Source: Pedobacter sp. HDW13 (GTDB lineage Bacteria > Bacteroidota > Bacteroidia > Sphingobacteriales > Sphingobacteriaceae). Taken from it: a stretch of DNA of 64,000 nucleotides. The number at the start of each line of letters is the position of its first letter. Positions within the stretch are counted from its first letter, which is position 1. A program made the translations under genes and the position numbers. The notes beneath the pieces are model-generated. The model was not told the origin of the DNA. It searched no databases and saw only the letters and a program-made list of their open reading frames with translations. The stretch covers positions 2,666,001 through 2,730,000 of the forward strand of contig NZ_CP049868.1 in assembly GCF_011303555.1 (NCBI RefSeq), written 5' to 3'. Below, one piece after another: positions 16,683-25,404 of the stretch.

Positions 16683-17057
16683 ATGATGAACACAAAAGCA
16701 ATTCAGATTACGTATTGGATATCAACAGCATTGGTTTCGTTGATGATGGTTTTTTCGGCTTATTCCTATTTTGCCAACCCAGAGGTTAAGCAGGGTTTTC
16801 AGCATGTGGGTTTTCCCGATTATTTTAGGGTAGAATTAGGGATTGCGAAGTTGCTGGGTGCAATTGTTTTGCTGGTACCTATTAAAGGTTTGATTAAAGA
16901 ATGGGCTTATGCCGGTTTTACAATTGTATTTGTTTCGGCCTGTATTGCGCATCTGGCCTCGGGCGATACCATTGGCCATGCCAGTGCACCACTGATCTTT
17001 TTAGCCGTTTTGGCAGTATCCTACTTTACCTATCATAAAAGTAAAAAAGCGAATTAG
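16683..17057 (+). CDS. DoxX-like integral membrane protein
   Basis: 124 aa from ATG 16683 (ATG 16686 is equally possible); the longer frame from 16563 overlaps the divergent regulator and is rejected. Four hydrophobic segments are visible: ITYWISTALVSLMMVFSAY, GIAKLLGAIVLLVPI, WAYAGFTIVFVSACIAHLAS and the last APLIFLAVLAVSYF. This matches the DoxX_2 family, whose biochemical role is mostly undefined. The divergent HxlR gene suggests control by electrophile or redox stress. It is followed by a 13-bp-stem hairpin at 17071-17112. Confidence 0.85.
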   Translation: MMNTKAIQITYWISTALVSLMMVFSAYSYFANPEVKQGFQHVGFPDYFRVELGIAKLLGAIVLLVPIKGLIKEWAYAGFTIVFVSACIAHLASGDTIGHASAPLIFLAVLAVSYFTYHKSKKAN

Positions 17058-17070
17058 CCGCATTTATTGG

Positions 17071-17112
17071 CTTAAGCGGTTTCATTTATGCTTTGCGTTG
17101 AAACTGCTTAAG
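17071..17112. repeat. Hairpin after the DoxX-like gene
   Basis: CTTAAGCGGTTTC (17071-17083) pairs with GAAACTGCTTAAG (17100-17112), with a single G-U. No T-run follows, so it is a weak terminator candidate or an mRNA-end hairpin. Confidence 0.5.
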
Positions 17113-17200
17113 TTCATCTATTAAAACGGTTTAGTTTGCATTGCAACAAATTAATGATGAAATATAAACTCCCGGGTTTTTATTTTATTTTGGGTTTGAT

Positions 17201-18898
17201 ATGAAAATCTATACTAAATATTCGGCCCTTGCTTTATTTGCTTCGATGGCTTTTTTTACTGCATTTAAGGATGACGGTAAAGCGCCGGAAAAGACGCTTA
17301 AGGCAGACGAAAGGCCCAACATCATTGTAATTCTGGCCGATGATTTGGGTTTCTCGGATATTGGCTGTTATGGTGGCGAAATTAAAACACCAAATATCGA
17401 TTACCTGGCCGCTCAGGGCGTTCGTTTCAGAAATTTCTATAATACTTCGCGTTGTTGCCCCACACGGGCGGCCTTATTAACCGGGCTTTACAACCACAAC
17501 GCTGGCATAGGCGAAATGACCCAGGACCGTAATATTGAAGGCTATCGCGGTGCCATAACCAAAAATACAGTTACCCTTGCCGAGGTTTTAAGGGATGCAG
17601 GTTACCGCACGGCTATGTCGGGCAAATGGCACGTTGCTAACACCGTTGAGCAACCCACGCCTCAGGCGCAACAAGATTGGTTGAACCATAAAACCAGTTT
17701 CCCGCTGTTTTCGCCAATTGATCAATACCCTACCAACAGGGGTTTCGAAAAGTTTTTTGGTACACTTTGGGGCGTAGTCGATTTTTTTGACCCTTTTAGC
17801 CTGGTAAGTGGTACCACCCCGATAACAACAGTACCCAAAGATTATTACCATACCGACGCGATTAACGATACGGCATCTACCTACATCCGCGAATTTAGTA
17901 AAGGCGATAAGCCATTTTTCCTGTATGTAGCCGAAAATGCACCGCATTGGCCATTACAGGCAAAGCCCGAAGATATTGCCAAATATAAAGATACCTATAA
18001 AGTGGGCTGGGATGCCATCCGTGCAGCCCGGTATAAAAGAATGGTAGCCATGGGATTAATTGATCCTAAAACGGCACCACTTTCGCCAAGAAAAAGTAAC
18101 GATAACTGGGAAAATAACCCTACCAAACAATTTGATGAAATGGCCATGGCAGTACATGCAGCCATGATCGACAGGATGGATCAGGGGATTGGCAGGATTA
18201 TTAAAACTTTAAAGGAAACCAACCGGCTAGACAATACGCTGATTGTGTTTTTAAGTGATAATGGGGCAAGTCCGGAAGATGCCATGCGTTATGGCCCCGG
18301 TTTCGATCGCCCAAGCCAAACCCGCTCTGGCGAAAAAATTGCTTATCCCATTTATAAAAAGGTAATGCCGGGTCCGCAAACCAGTTATACTTCTATCGGA
18401 CCTATTTGGGCCAATGTGGCCAATACGCCCTATCAGTTGGCTAAGGCACAAGCTTACGAAGGTGGTGTACATACCCCAATGATTGCTTTCTGGCCTAAAG
18501 GTATTACGGCTAAAAAAGGCAGTTACAGCGATCAGGTTGGTCATGTAATGGATTTTATGCGCACGTTTACAGCGCTTGGAAAGGCAAAATACCCCACCCA
18601 TTATAAGGGCAACACCATCAAGCCCATGCAGGGCGAAAGCTTGGTACCAGCATTAAAAGGGAAGCAGGCCGTGGGGCACGATATGTTGTTTAACGAACAT
18701 TTTAATGCACGCTATGTACGCGCAGGAGATTGGAAGCTGGTTAACCTTGCCGGCGATTCGACCTGGCATTTGTACAACATTAAAAATGATAAAACTGAAT
18801 TAAAAGATATGGCAGCTCAAAACCCCGATCGCGTAAAAGTATTGAATGACAAATGGCAGGCCTGGGCAAAAGAAAACCATGTGTCGCCAAAGAATTAG
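17201..18898 (+). CDS. Sulfatase (arylsulfatase type), exported
   Basis: 565 aa. It has an N-terminal signal-like segment (KYSALALFASMAFFTAF). The alkaline-phosphatase superfamily core is clear: metal-binding ADDLGFSDIGCYGG, then the formylglycine signature CCPTRAALLTG, where the first Cys of CxPxR is the residue oxidised to formylglycine. GKWHV and LIVFLSDNGASPED supply further metal and substrate ligands. It would hydrolyse sulfate esters in the periplasm. No maturase (FGE or anSME) and no polysaccharide locus lies nearby, so the substrate is unknown. Confidence 0.93.
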   Translation: MKIYTKYSALALFASMAFFTAFKDDGKAPEKTLKADERPNIIVILADDLGFSDIGCYGGEIKTPNIDYLAAQGVRFRNFYNTSRCCPTRAALLTGLYNHNAGIGEMTQDRNIEGYRGAITKNTVTLAEVLRDAGYRTAMSGKWHVANTVEQPTPQAQQDWLNHKTSFPLFSPIDQYPTNRGFEKFFGTLWGVVDFFDPFSLVSGTTPITTVPKDYYHTDAINDTASTYIREFSKGDKPFFLYVAENAPHWPLQAKPEDIAKYKDTYKVGWDAIRAARYKRMVAMGLIDPKTAPLSPRKSNDNWENNPTKQFDEMAMAVHAAMIDRMDQGIGRIIKTLKETNRLDNTLIVFLSDNGASPEDAMRYGPGFDRPSQTRSGEKIAYPIYKKVMPGPQTSYTSIGPIWANVANTPYQLAKAQAYEGGVHTPMIAFWPKGITAKKGSYSDQVGHVMDFMRTFTALGKAKYPTHYKGNTIKPMQGESLVPALKGKQAVGHDMLFNEHFNARYVRAGDWKLVNLAGDSTWHLYNIKNDKTELKDMAAQNPDRVKVLNDKWQAWAKENHVSPKN

Positions 18899-18960
18899 CC
18901 TTTAAGCTTTAACTTTAAATGGTTTACCGGGCTGAAAAGCGCTGACCCGAATTTACAGGC

Positions 18961-19137
18961 TTAGTCTTTCCAGCCTTTTTTCATTTTCTTATAAGCTTTT
19001 TTGCTGATTTTAGATTTCTTTTTAGATCTCGATTTCCCTTTCTTTTTTCGAGCATTAATGTTGTTCACTAACGAATTTTTAACGCCGAGCTTATTTTTCT
19101 TAGCCTTCTTTTTTGCCTTTTTCTTTGCTTTTGCCAT
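18961..19137 (-). CDS. Tiny lysine-rich basic protein (58 aa)
   Basis: An uninterrupted 58-codon frame runs on the minus strand from ATG 19137 to TAA at 18961-18963. An AGGAG ribosome-binding site lies directly upstream (GAATAGGAG before ATG). About half of the residues are lysine or arginine (MAKAKKKAKKKAKKNK at the start, KKAYKKMKKGWKD at the end), with a short non-repetitive middle (LGVKNSLVNNINAR). I recognise no family. The composition suggests nucleic-acid or ribosome binding. It converges with the sulfatase gene. Confidence 0.7.
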   Translation of the reverse strand: MAKAKKKAKKKAKKNKLGVKNSLVNNINARKKKGKSRSKKKSKISKKAYKKMKKGWKD

Positions 19138-19261
19138 CTCCTATTCTAATTGCTGTGTTTGTTTAACATCAAATCAGAAAGAAAAGTTCCGATAAAATAT
19201 ATTGAGCTTTTTAACAAAGTAAGTTGAGCTGTATAGCAAAGCGCTGCGGCTATAATCGCTA

Positions 19262-19269
19262 TACCTTTG
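19262..19269 (+). promoter_or_regulatory. -7 element for the SDR gene
   Basis: TACCTTTG, 23 nt upstream of ATG 19293; it supports the shorter start. Confidence 0.55.
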
Positions 19270-19292
19270 AGTTAAATAAAAATAGAAAGCAT

Positions 19293-20165
19293 ATGAAAAT
19301 TTGGTTTATAACAGGTAGTGCCCGCGGTTTGGGCCGTAACCTAACAGAAGTAGTTTTGGCCCATGGTGATAAAGTTGCCGCAACTGCGCGAAATACAGCT
19401 GCCTTACAGGATCTGGTAGTTAAATACCCGGGGCAGGTTTTTCCGATCGAGCTTGATGTTACCGATTATGATCAGGTGCATTTGGCAGTAGAATCGGCAG
19501 TGGAGCATTTTGGCCAGATTGATGTACTGGTGAATAATGCGGGGTTCGGTATTGTAGGCGCTGCCGAAGCATTTACAGATGAGCAGGTGAGAAGTCAGCT
19601 GGAAACCAACCTGTACGCACCCATTGAAATAACCCGCGCTGTTTTACCTTTTATGCGCAGGCAACGTTCGGGACGGATTTTACAAATCAGCTCGATAGGT
19701 GGTCGTGTGGGTAACGCTGGTATTGGTATTTATCAGGCGGCCAAATTCGGGTTGAGTGGCTTTAGCGAGGTGTTGGCCAAAGAAGTAATCGATTTCGGGA
19801 TTTATGTAACCAGTGTAGAGCCCGGTGGTTTCAGGACAGATTGGGCAGGCGATTCGATGACCTATGCACCGCATATTGAAGGTTATGAAAAAGTAGAGCA
19901 ACGTGCCGAATATTTTAAAAACGGCGGATTTGTACCCATGGGCGATCCGGCCAAGGCAGCCAAAGTGATGCTGGATTTGGTAGATAGTACTGAACCGCCT
20001 GTGCATTTGGTTTTAGGTAGCGAAGCCATTGGCATGTTAAAAAATGCCGATGAAGCGCGTACTGCCGAAATGGAAAAATGGATGGCCGTGAGTGTATCAA
20101 CTGATCATGATGAGGCCGATAATTTCCTTACTTCTAATTTGGGCAAAACCTTTTTGAAAAAGTAA
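19293..20165 (+). CDS. Short-chain dehydrogenase/reductase
   Basis: 290 aa from ATG 19293 (MKIWFITGSARGLGRNL). The Rossmann motif TGSARGLG, the NNAG motif (DVLVNNAGFGIVG) and the catalytic SSIGG..YQAAK (Ser, Tyr, Lys) are all present. It is a classical NAD(P)-dependent SDR oxidoreductase, substrate unknown. The longer in-frame start at 19224 lies upstream of the promoter. A palindromic AGCTGCAATTGCAGCT followed by T's (about 20237-20258) probably terminates it. Confidence 0.9.
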   Translation: MKIWFITGSARGLGRNLTEVVLAHGDKVAATARNTAALQDLVVKYPGQVFPIELDVTDYDQVHLAVESAVEHFGQIDVLVNNAGFGIVGAAEAFTDEQVRSQLETNLYAPIEITRAVLPFMRRQRSGRILQISSIGGRVGNAGIGIYQAAKFGLSGFSEVLAKEVIDFGIYVTSVEPGGFRTDWAGDSMTYAPHIEGYEKVEQRAEYFKNGGFVPMGDPAKAAKVMLDLVDSTEPPVHLVLGSEAIGMLKNADEARTAEMEKWMAVSVSTDHDEADNFLTSNLGKTFLKK

Positions 20166-20236
20166 ATGCAGCTGAATAGAGCATGGCTATGGCGCAATAG
20201 CTGTGTTCTATTTAGCTACTTTATAATAGCTGCTAA

Positions 20237-20258
20237 GCTGCAATTGCAGCTTTTTATT
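20237..20258 (+). terminator. Probable terminator of the SDR gene
   Basis: The 16-bp palindrome AGCTGCAATTGCAGCT is followed by TTTTTATTTT, and GCTGC/GCAGC give a larger alternative loop. Confidence 0.45.
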
Positions 20259-20261
20259 TTA

Positions 20262-20269
20262 TAAATTTG
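20262..20269 (+). promoter_or_regulatory. -7 element giving a predicted leaderless AraC mRNA
   Basis: TAAATTTG, then ATTAC, then ATG 20275. Confidence 0.55.
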
Positions 20270-20274
20270 ATTAC

Positions 20275-21080
20275 ATGCAAGAAAATAAAAAGCCCAATAT
20301 CCTCTATTCCTGTTATTCGCGAAAAAACAGCGAGGGCGAGCAGTTTATTGCTCAGCATAATTTTGGGTTCATGATTTCGGGTAGCTCGGAGCATTTTATA
20401 GGAGGCGAAAAATTTGTTTTCAAACCGGGCGATTTCCGTTTTTTTAAAAGGAACCAGCTTACCCGCTGGACTAAATTTCCACCCGCAGGTGGCGAATACC
20501 GCTCTATTTCTATTTCGATAGATCAGGATACTTTGCACAGCATTAGCGAAGAGTATAACCTTACAGCTACAGGCCCGATAACGGGCAGGGGGCGATGCTA
20601 CTGGAACCGAATAACCTGCTAAAGCACTATATCGATTCTTTAGTGCCTTACCTGGATGGCAGCAATGAATTTAATAAAGGTTTAACCAATTTGAAGGTAA
20701 AGGAAGCGGTGATGGTATTGCTCGAAACCAATCCGGGCTTAAAAAATGTGCTGTTCGATTTTTCTGAACCGGGTAAGCTTGACCTGGAGGCCTATATGAA
20801 CGAGCATTATAAGTTTAATGTAGATATTAAACGTTTTGCCTATTTAACCGGCAGGAGTCTAGCTGCTTTTAAGCGCGATTTCCAGAAAATTTTTAATACC
20901 GCGCCAAACCGTTGGTTACAGCAAAAGCGCCTAGCCGATGCCCATTACCTGATCAGGGAAAAAGGCTGGAAATCATCTGATGTATATCTGGAAGTTGGTT
21001 TTAAAGATTTGTCGCATTTTTCTTTCGTTTTTAAAAAGGCTTATGGTGTTGCACCATCGAGGATTGGAGCAGCTATCTGA
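20275..21080 (+). pseudogene. AraC-family regulator split by a one-base frameshift near 20583-20592
   Basis: The first frame (20275-20622) encodes the N-terminal cupin-like sensor (FGFMISGSSEHFIGGEKFVF through PAGGEYRSISISIDQ). The second frame (to 21080) encodes the C-terminal AraC DNA-binding domain with two helix-turn-helices (DIKRFAYLTGRSLAAFKRDF and SSDVYLEVGFKDLSHFSFVF). They join if one base is added in GGGCAGGGGG, giving TGPITGQGAMLLEP and a full-length product. This is either a real frameshift or, more likely, a run-length sequencing error. Its position after the SDR gene suggests it may regulate it. Confidence 0.82.
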
Positions 21081-22269
21081 AAAGTGTAACGCTGCCTGAT
21101 AGTTTCTTTGTGCCACCATTTGCAGTAATCAGATAAAAATAGGTGCCAACAGGTATGGTTTTGCCCGCTAAAGTGCCATCCCAGGGAATAGCATAGCCTC
21201 TTGATTGAAATATAATACTTCCGTTCCGGTTAAAAACCTGTACTAAATCGGTATTGCCAATTGCTTTTATCTGCCAGTAATCATTCACCCCATCGCCATT
21301 TGGCGAAAAGGAATTGGGTAACAGTATTTCACAATCGTTTCTAACGGCTACGCGGATAAAGTTAGAATAGGCTATGGCATTAGCCAGGCAAGATCCTGAA
21401 CCAAAAGCCTGACAGCTTATTACATCCTCGTCTTTTAGCATAGTGCTTGTAAATGTACTTCCGATTTGGTTGGTCTGCTGGTCATTTACAAACCATTTGA
21501 TAACAGCCTCTGTGTTAGAATTGCCTCGGGTTTGTGCCGTAAAGGTAACAGCTGAACCTGCGCAGGAAGCATCGGTTGTATTGGCTGCAATTTCTACACT
21601 AAAGGCGGTGTAAGGTGTAACTTCAACAATAATTTGATTGGATTGGGCGGAAAGCGGAATACAATAATCGTTGTTGGTTACCACCAGCGAAATTCTGTCG
21701 CCGTTGGTCAGGCTGTTTGTAGTGTAGGTGGCGTTATTATTAGCAACGTCTACGTCGTTAATCAACCATATATAACTGGGGTTGGCACCTGCGTTATCGG
21801 TTGCGGCATGAAAAGATACGGTAGAACCTTCACAGATGTAAACAGTTGATGTGCTGACAATGGCATAGGGTTTCTGCAGGTTAGATACCGTTAGCAGTTG
21901 GGTAGCCGTTTCGACTCCGTTGCTTGCGGTTATTGTTGCTGTCCCAGGCCCGTAAATGTGTATTTTTCCGTTAATGATATCGGCTACATCAGGCTCGCTC
22001 GATGTATAGGTTATGGGTAGGCTGCTGGTGGCCATCGGGTCAAAATCAGGATCACATATTCTTTTGGGGGGAATGGGTGGAAACCTTATGGCCCTTAAAC
22101 CAGAACTTTCGCAAGTTTTAATGGCATTGAAAGGCAGAGGATGAGCTGCAGCAAAGGTGTTTACTTCGTAATGAACAAGGGAAAGTTCACGGGCAGTTAA
22201 GCATTTAGATGAGAGTACTGTTGCAATAAAAAAACAGAACAGTTTGAGGGCGTTTGCTTGAGGCTTCAC
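21073..22269 (-). CDS. Secreted Ig-like/PKD-type protein with type IX secretion (type B) C-terminal domain
   Basis: 398 aa, GTG start at 22269. A signal peptide (LKLFCFFIATVLSSKCLTA) precedes several beta-sandwich segments resembling bacterial Ig-like repeats (GTATITASNGVETATQLLTV, ICEGSTVSFHAATDNAGANP). The C-terminal about 85 residues are the gliding-motility-associated CHU_C domain (LLPNSFSPNGDGVNDYWQI, VPVGTYFYLI-like ending). That domain directs export by the type IX system with attachment to the surface. No enzymatic domain is visible. It overlaps the end of the AraC gene by a few bases on the opposite strand. Confidence 0.85.
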   Translation of the reverse strand: MKPQANALKLFCFFIATVLSSKCLTARELSLVHYEVNTFAAAHPLPFNAIKTCESSGLRAIRFPPIPPKRICDPDFDPMATSSLPITYTSSEPDVADIINGKIHIYGPGTATITASNGVETATQLLTVSNLQKPYAIVSTSTVYICEGSTVSFHAATDNAGANPSYIWLINDVDVANNNATYTTNSLTNGDRISLVVTNNDYCIPLSAQSNQIIVEVTPYTAFSVEIAANTTDASCAGSAVTFTAQTRGNSNTEAVIKWFVNDQQTNQIGSTFTSTMLKDEDVISCQAFGSGSCLANAIAYSNFIRVAVRNDCEILLPNSFSPNGDGVNDYWQIKAIGNTDLVQVFNRNGSIIFQSRGYAIPWDGTLAGKTIPVGTYFYLITANGGTKKLSGSVTLFR

Positions 22270-22343
22270 GTAATTTAGATCGGCAATATAATAGGGCTAA
22301 AGTAGGTAAATATCAATGCCGGCAATTAAAATTACTGTAAACA

Positions 22344-22377
22344 AAAAAACACCATTCTGTTAAGACTGGTGTTTTTT
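22344..22377. terminator. Bidirectional terminator-like hairpin
   Basis: An 11-bp stem with A/T runs on both sides (22344-22354 with 22367-22377, core ACACCA/TGGTGT). It lies between two minus-strand genes. Confidence 0.55.
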
Positions 22378-22431
22378 GTTAAGATTCTATGAATGGCTAA
22401 ATTGAGTCGGTAAATTGATGAAGACTATTAG

Positions 22432-22460
22432 AAACAAAAAAAGCATCAAATTGATGCTTT
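22432..22460 (-). terminator. Terminator of the CDGSH gene
   Basis: AAAGCATC/GATGCTTT hairpin (22440-22460) with a T-run on the minus strand, starting 9 nt past the stop codon. Confidence 0.65.
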
Positions 22461-22468
22461 AAAATAAG

Positions 22469-22693
22469 TTAAACTTTTTTAGGAGGAAGATCGAAGGCAA
22501 TTGCCTCATGCTCAAAATGGTCTTTATGTGAACCATCGCAAAAAGGTTTATTTTTAGAAAGGCCGCAACGGCAGATCGATACTACTTCTCTGCCCTGTAA
22601 GCCATAAGTATTTCCGTTTCTATCTACAATTTCGAAATCGCCTTCTATTTTAACGGATCCATTATTGTTAATGGTAAGTTTTGTTTTAGACAT
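22469..22693 (-). CDS. CDGSH iron-sulfur domain protein
   Basis: 74 aa. The [2Fe-2S] binding pattern C-x-C..C..H is seen in ISICRCGLSKNKPFCDGSH-like spacing (SICRCGLSKNKPFCDGSH). These small mitoNEET-like proteins hold a redox-active, often pH-labile cluster and may act in electron or cluster transfer. A -7 box TAGTTTTG (22713-22720, minus strand) lies 19 nt upstream. It is monocistronic with its own terminator. Confidence 0.93.
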   Translation of the reverse strand: MSKTKLTINNNGSVKIEGDFEIVDRNGNTYGLQGREVVSICRCGLSKNKPFCDGSHKDHFEHEAIAFDLPPKKV

Positions 22694-22752
22694 GTGTTTT
22701 GTTCGTTTCCTGCAAAACTAAAACATACTTACCGCAATCTCAGATCTGATTT

Positions 22753-23463
22753 CTATTTAGAAACATTCTCTGGTTCTCCTCCCTGTTCTTTTCTGATCAC
22801 ATAAGCCGTCATCTCCGTCCTGATTTTAAAACCGAGTTTTTGGTATAATTTAATGGCACCCAGATTGTCGTTTTTAACGTGTAAAAAAGGTATTTCGGCA
22901 CGGTTAAGTATTCTTTTAATCTGCTCCTGTAAAATTTTAAGAGCATAACCCTTTCCCAAATGATCGGGATGGGTACAAACCGCACTTACTTCGCGGTAAG
23001 GAGTGGGGAAGAAGCGGTGACCAGCCATGGCAATCAATTGGTTTTCGGCAAATATGCCTATGTAGTTACCCAATTCGATGGTTTTGGCTAAAAACGGTCC
23101 CGGTTTGGTAAGCTCAACCAGGGCCGACATTTCGGTTACGTGGCTTTGATCAAGGTCAGTAAGCCCTCCGTTTGTGCTTTCGGGCATGTTTACTCCTTCA
23201 TAAACCAGTTGAAACATATCAATTTGCATGTGTATAGTCCAAAGGGCTGGTATGGTTAATGGCGCTTTAGAAAAGACTACAAACAAACTGTCGGCTTCGC
23301 TGATTTTGTAAAGTGTTTGCAGGTTTTCTGCCGAATTATCTTTTAAGCCTGCAAATGCAGCAATATCTTTCTGGTAGTATTTAACCCCCTCAACACCTTT
23401 TGCAAAATGAGCGTGCGCCGATGTTAAGGCATGGTAAATGGGATTATCAAGCAGGTGTTCCAT
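22753..23463 (-). CDS. GNAT family N-acetyltransferase (FR47-like)
   Basis: 236 aa from ATG 23463 (MEHLLDNPIYHALTSAHAHF); the earlier in-frame start at 23487 lies upstream of the -7 box. The acetyl-CoA site is seen in REVSAVCTHPDHLGKGYALK, followed by LHVKNDNLGAIKLYQKLGF. The N-terminal half is characteristic of the FR47-like branch. The acceptor substrate is unknown. Confidence 0.88.
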   Translation of the reverse strand: MEHLLDNPIYHALTSAHAHFAKGVEGVKYYQKDIAAFAGLKDNSAENLQTLYKISEADSLFVVFSKAPLTIPALWTIHMQIDMFQLVYEGVNMPESTNGGLTDLDQSHVTEMSALVELTKPGPFLAKTIELGNYIGIFAENQLIAMAGHRFFPTPYREVSAVCTHPDHLGKGYALKILQEQIKRILNRAEIPFLHVKNDNLGAIKLYQKLGFKIRTEMTAYVIRKEQGGEPENVSK

Positions 23464-23467
23464 GCTG

Positions 23468-23475
23468 CAAAGATA
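23468..23475 (-). promoter_or_regulatory. -7 element giving a predicted leaderless GNAT mRNA
   Basis: TATCTTTG on the minus strand, then CAGC, then ATG 23463. Confidence 0.6.
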
Positions 23476-23531
23476 TTCAATAGGCAATTAAAATCCTGCT
23501 TTGCAGTGGCAACTCAGGGCCTTGCTGTGTA

Positions 23532-24314
23532 CTATGAATGTAAAAATGATTCGATTAAACCGGCAGTAAATTCGAGTGTTTTAGGGTTGATATCAGGCGC
23601 ACAGATTTCCCCAATCATACTGCCATGTATGCCGGGTAAAATGGTTAAGCGCGAATTTTCAATCAATCGCGACATTTTAACCAGATGTTCCGGCGTAATT
23701 ACATCACGATCGGCCAGCATGAGTAAAGCATCTGCTTTAATGCCTGCAATTTCATCATCACTCAGATCAATGTAGTGTAGCATGCGCTGTTTATCTTTCT
23801 CAAACATATTCTGCAGCCCGGCAGGGTCGGGGTTCAGTTCCAGATATGATTTTTTAAGTCCTTCTGGCATGTGTGCTAAAGTAGCGTCTCCGAAGCCATC
23901 GTAAAAACCGGCTATTAGTCCTGTTTTCTGGTAATTGGCCGAAATAACAATAATTTTATTCACTACAATGGGGTAGCGTACAGCAATGTGCAGGGTGGTG
24001 GTACCACCATTGCTAAACCCCAGGAAATTGGCTTTAGCGATATCGAGCTGCTCAAGCAGGGTAACCACATCGTTTGCATCCTGCTCAAAAGATTCGGGCG
24101 CATCGCGATCACCGGTACGACCATGTGCCTGTAGTTCAACAGCAATAAGTTTGTTGTTTTGGGCCAGATAGGGGATAAAGTTGCCAAAGTTGGATGGTAT
24201 GGTAGAACCGCCGCCGTGGATCAATACCAAAGGAATTTCGCCTTTGCCATAAATCTCGTAATACATACTGATCCCGTTAACGGATTTTGTGCCAGTTGTT
24301 TTTTCAATTTCCAT
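23532..24314 (-). CDS. Alpha/beta-fold hydrolase
   Basis: 260 aa from ATG 24314 (MEIEKTTGTKSVNGISMYYE); an in-frame ATG at 24362 is possible but adds a basic, unconserved stretch. The oxyanion region is LVLIHGGGSTIPSNF, the nucleophile elbow is GFSNGG, the acid is in LLMLADRDVITPEH and the His in ILPGIHGSM, so the catalytic triad is complete. It is probably an esterase or lipase-like enzyme; substrate unknown. Confidence 0.87.
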   Translation of the reverse strand: MEIEKTTGTKSVNGISMYYEIYGKGEIPLVLIHGGGSTIPSNFGNFIPYLAQNNKLIAVELQAHGRTGDRDAPESFEQDANDVVTLLEQLDIAKANFLGFSNGGTTTLHIAVRYPIVVNKIIVISANYQKTGLIAGFYDGFGDATLAHMPEGLKKSYLELNPDPAGLQNMFEKDKQRMLHYIDLSDDEIAGIKADALLMLADRDVITPEHLVKMSRLIENSRLTILPGIHGSMIGEICAPDINPKTLEFTAGLIESFLHS

Positions 24315-24460
24315 ATCTATATTATTTTGCTTTATCCTTTTTCGCCCCTTGCCAGTGGCCATTTATTTTATAAATTTAGCATAAGTAAGCCATTAAATTA
24401 TAACACTGTTCCGGATATTGTTAAAAAATATATTACCCGCATCTGCCAATCGCTAATGCG

Positions 24461-24763
24461 TTACCAGCAATTCATCCTTTTGTTTAAATCTGCTTTGTAG
24501 GCGTCAGAAACAGGGATCAGGTTATTGTTAATTACCAGCGTTTTGCCCTCTACCTTATCAATTTTACTAATGTTAATGATAAATGACCAGTGCACACGCA
24601 GAAAAATATCAACGGGTAATTTCTTTTCTATGGTTTTAAGGGAAGAGTGGATGGTATGATCTTGTTCGTCGACATTTATTTTTACATAATCGCCTAAGGC
24701 CTCGAGGTAGTTGATGTCTCTGATTTTAAGTTTGCACACTGCATTTGACATTAGGTTGTGCAA
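24461..24763 (-). pseudogene. LytTR DNA-binding domain remnant (no receiver domain)
   Basis: About 100 codons encode most of a LytTR domain (INYLEALGDYVKINVDEQDH, KLPVDIFLRVHWSFIINISK, LIPVSDAYKADLNK). The sequence starts in the middle of the domain's first strand, and a stop codon lies in frame just upstream (about 24769). Only TTG or internal ATG starts are available. Full-length relatives are response regulators with an N-terminal receiver. I read this as a 5'-truncated remnant at the edge of an accessory patch. A functional stand-alone LytTR protein is the alternative. Confidence 0.65.
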
Positions 24764-25003
24764 GCACTATAAGGCAAATTACGCCACAGTGAGTAAGCTG
24801 CTTTTAAGGCATCTTCGTGCACAGCTGCAAGCCAACGTCATTTCACAAAATATTCACGTTATTGCCTGGGTTTTAGCGGGTGCCGTAATCACGAGCGTTT
24901 TTCGAAAGATATTGCTGAAGATATTTCTCTGCCAAGAGCCACCGCAAAGATTTAAGATTACACCAAACACAGCCCTCTGCTAAGCCGGTTAGTAGCAATA
25001 ACG

Positions 25004-25090
25004 ATGTTAATAAAAATAAAATCTCATACCCAGAGACTTAAAAAAAAGCAGTTTGAAGATCCATTTAAGGATGATAAATTTGCCGGATGA
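25004..25090 (+). CDS. Possible 28-aa protein coupled to the next gene
   Basis: ATG 25004 to TGA 25088-25090 encodes a basic, charged peptide beginning MLIKIKSHTQRLKKKQFEDP. Its stop overlaps the next start in ATGA (25087-25090), the classic sign of translational coupling. No family is recognised, and it may be chance. The preceding 24764-25003 has a composition-open frame but nothing recognisable. Confidence 0.3.
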   Translation: MLIKIKSHTQRLKKKQFEDPFKDDKFAG

Positions 25091-25404
25091 CAGTTACGGT
25101 ACTCGCTATATTAGACACAGAGTTCAGGCAAGAGCCTGCCCTGGCAAAGATCATGAACAACAGGTTACAGCGGGTAGCGAAAGAACTTAAAGAGATTCAC
25201 CTCTCAGCACTGCTTGATAAGCGGACAGTACCTGAGAACCTTATCGTACATATCAGTTATACCACCAGGTACAAAATACGTTATCGCATAGTAAATAAAG
25301 TTCCCAACATTATAGCATATTTCGTAGCAGAGCAATGCAGCAGACTGGGCTATATACTTTGGAAGGAAGTCCTTTCAGAACAAGGCTCATATTATCGTTT
25401 ATAA
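25087..25404 (+). CDS. Hypothetical protein in an accessory patch
   Basis: 105 aa, predicted soluble and mixed alpha/beta (MTVTVLAILDTEFRQEPALA, then PNIIAYFVAEQCSRLGYILW). I recognise no family. Codon choice (many GTA, ATA, CTT, AGG) differs from neighbouring housekeeping genes, hinting at transfer. It overlaps a 28-codon frame by 4 nt and lies between a truncated LytTR gene and the end of the metal-efflux operon. Confidence 0.45.
   Translation: MTVTVLAILDTEFRQEPALAKIMNNRLQRVAKELKEIHLSALLDKRTVPENLIVHISYTTRYKIRYRIVNKVPNIIAYFVAEQCSRLGYILWKEVLSEQGSYYRL

Noticed and set aside
24711..24983. 90-codon plus-strand frame opposite the LytTR remnant
   Set aside because: Its first part is antisense to the LytTR codons and the rest has no recognisable family; kept only as part of the accessory patch.
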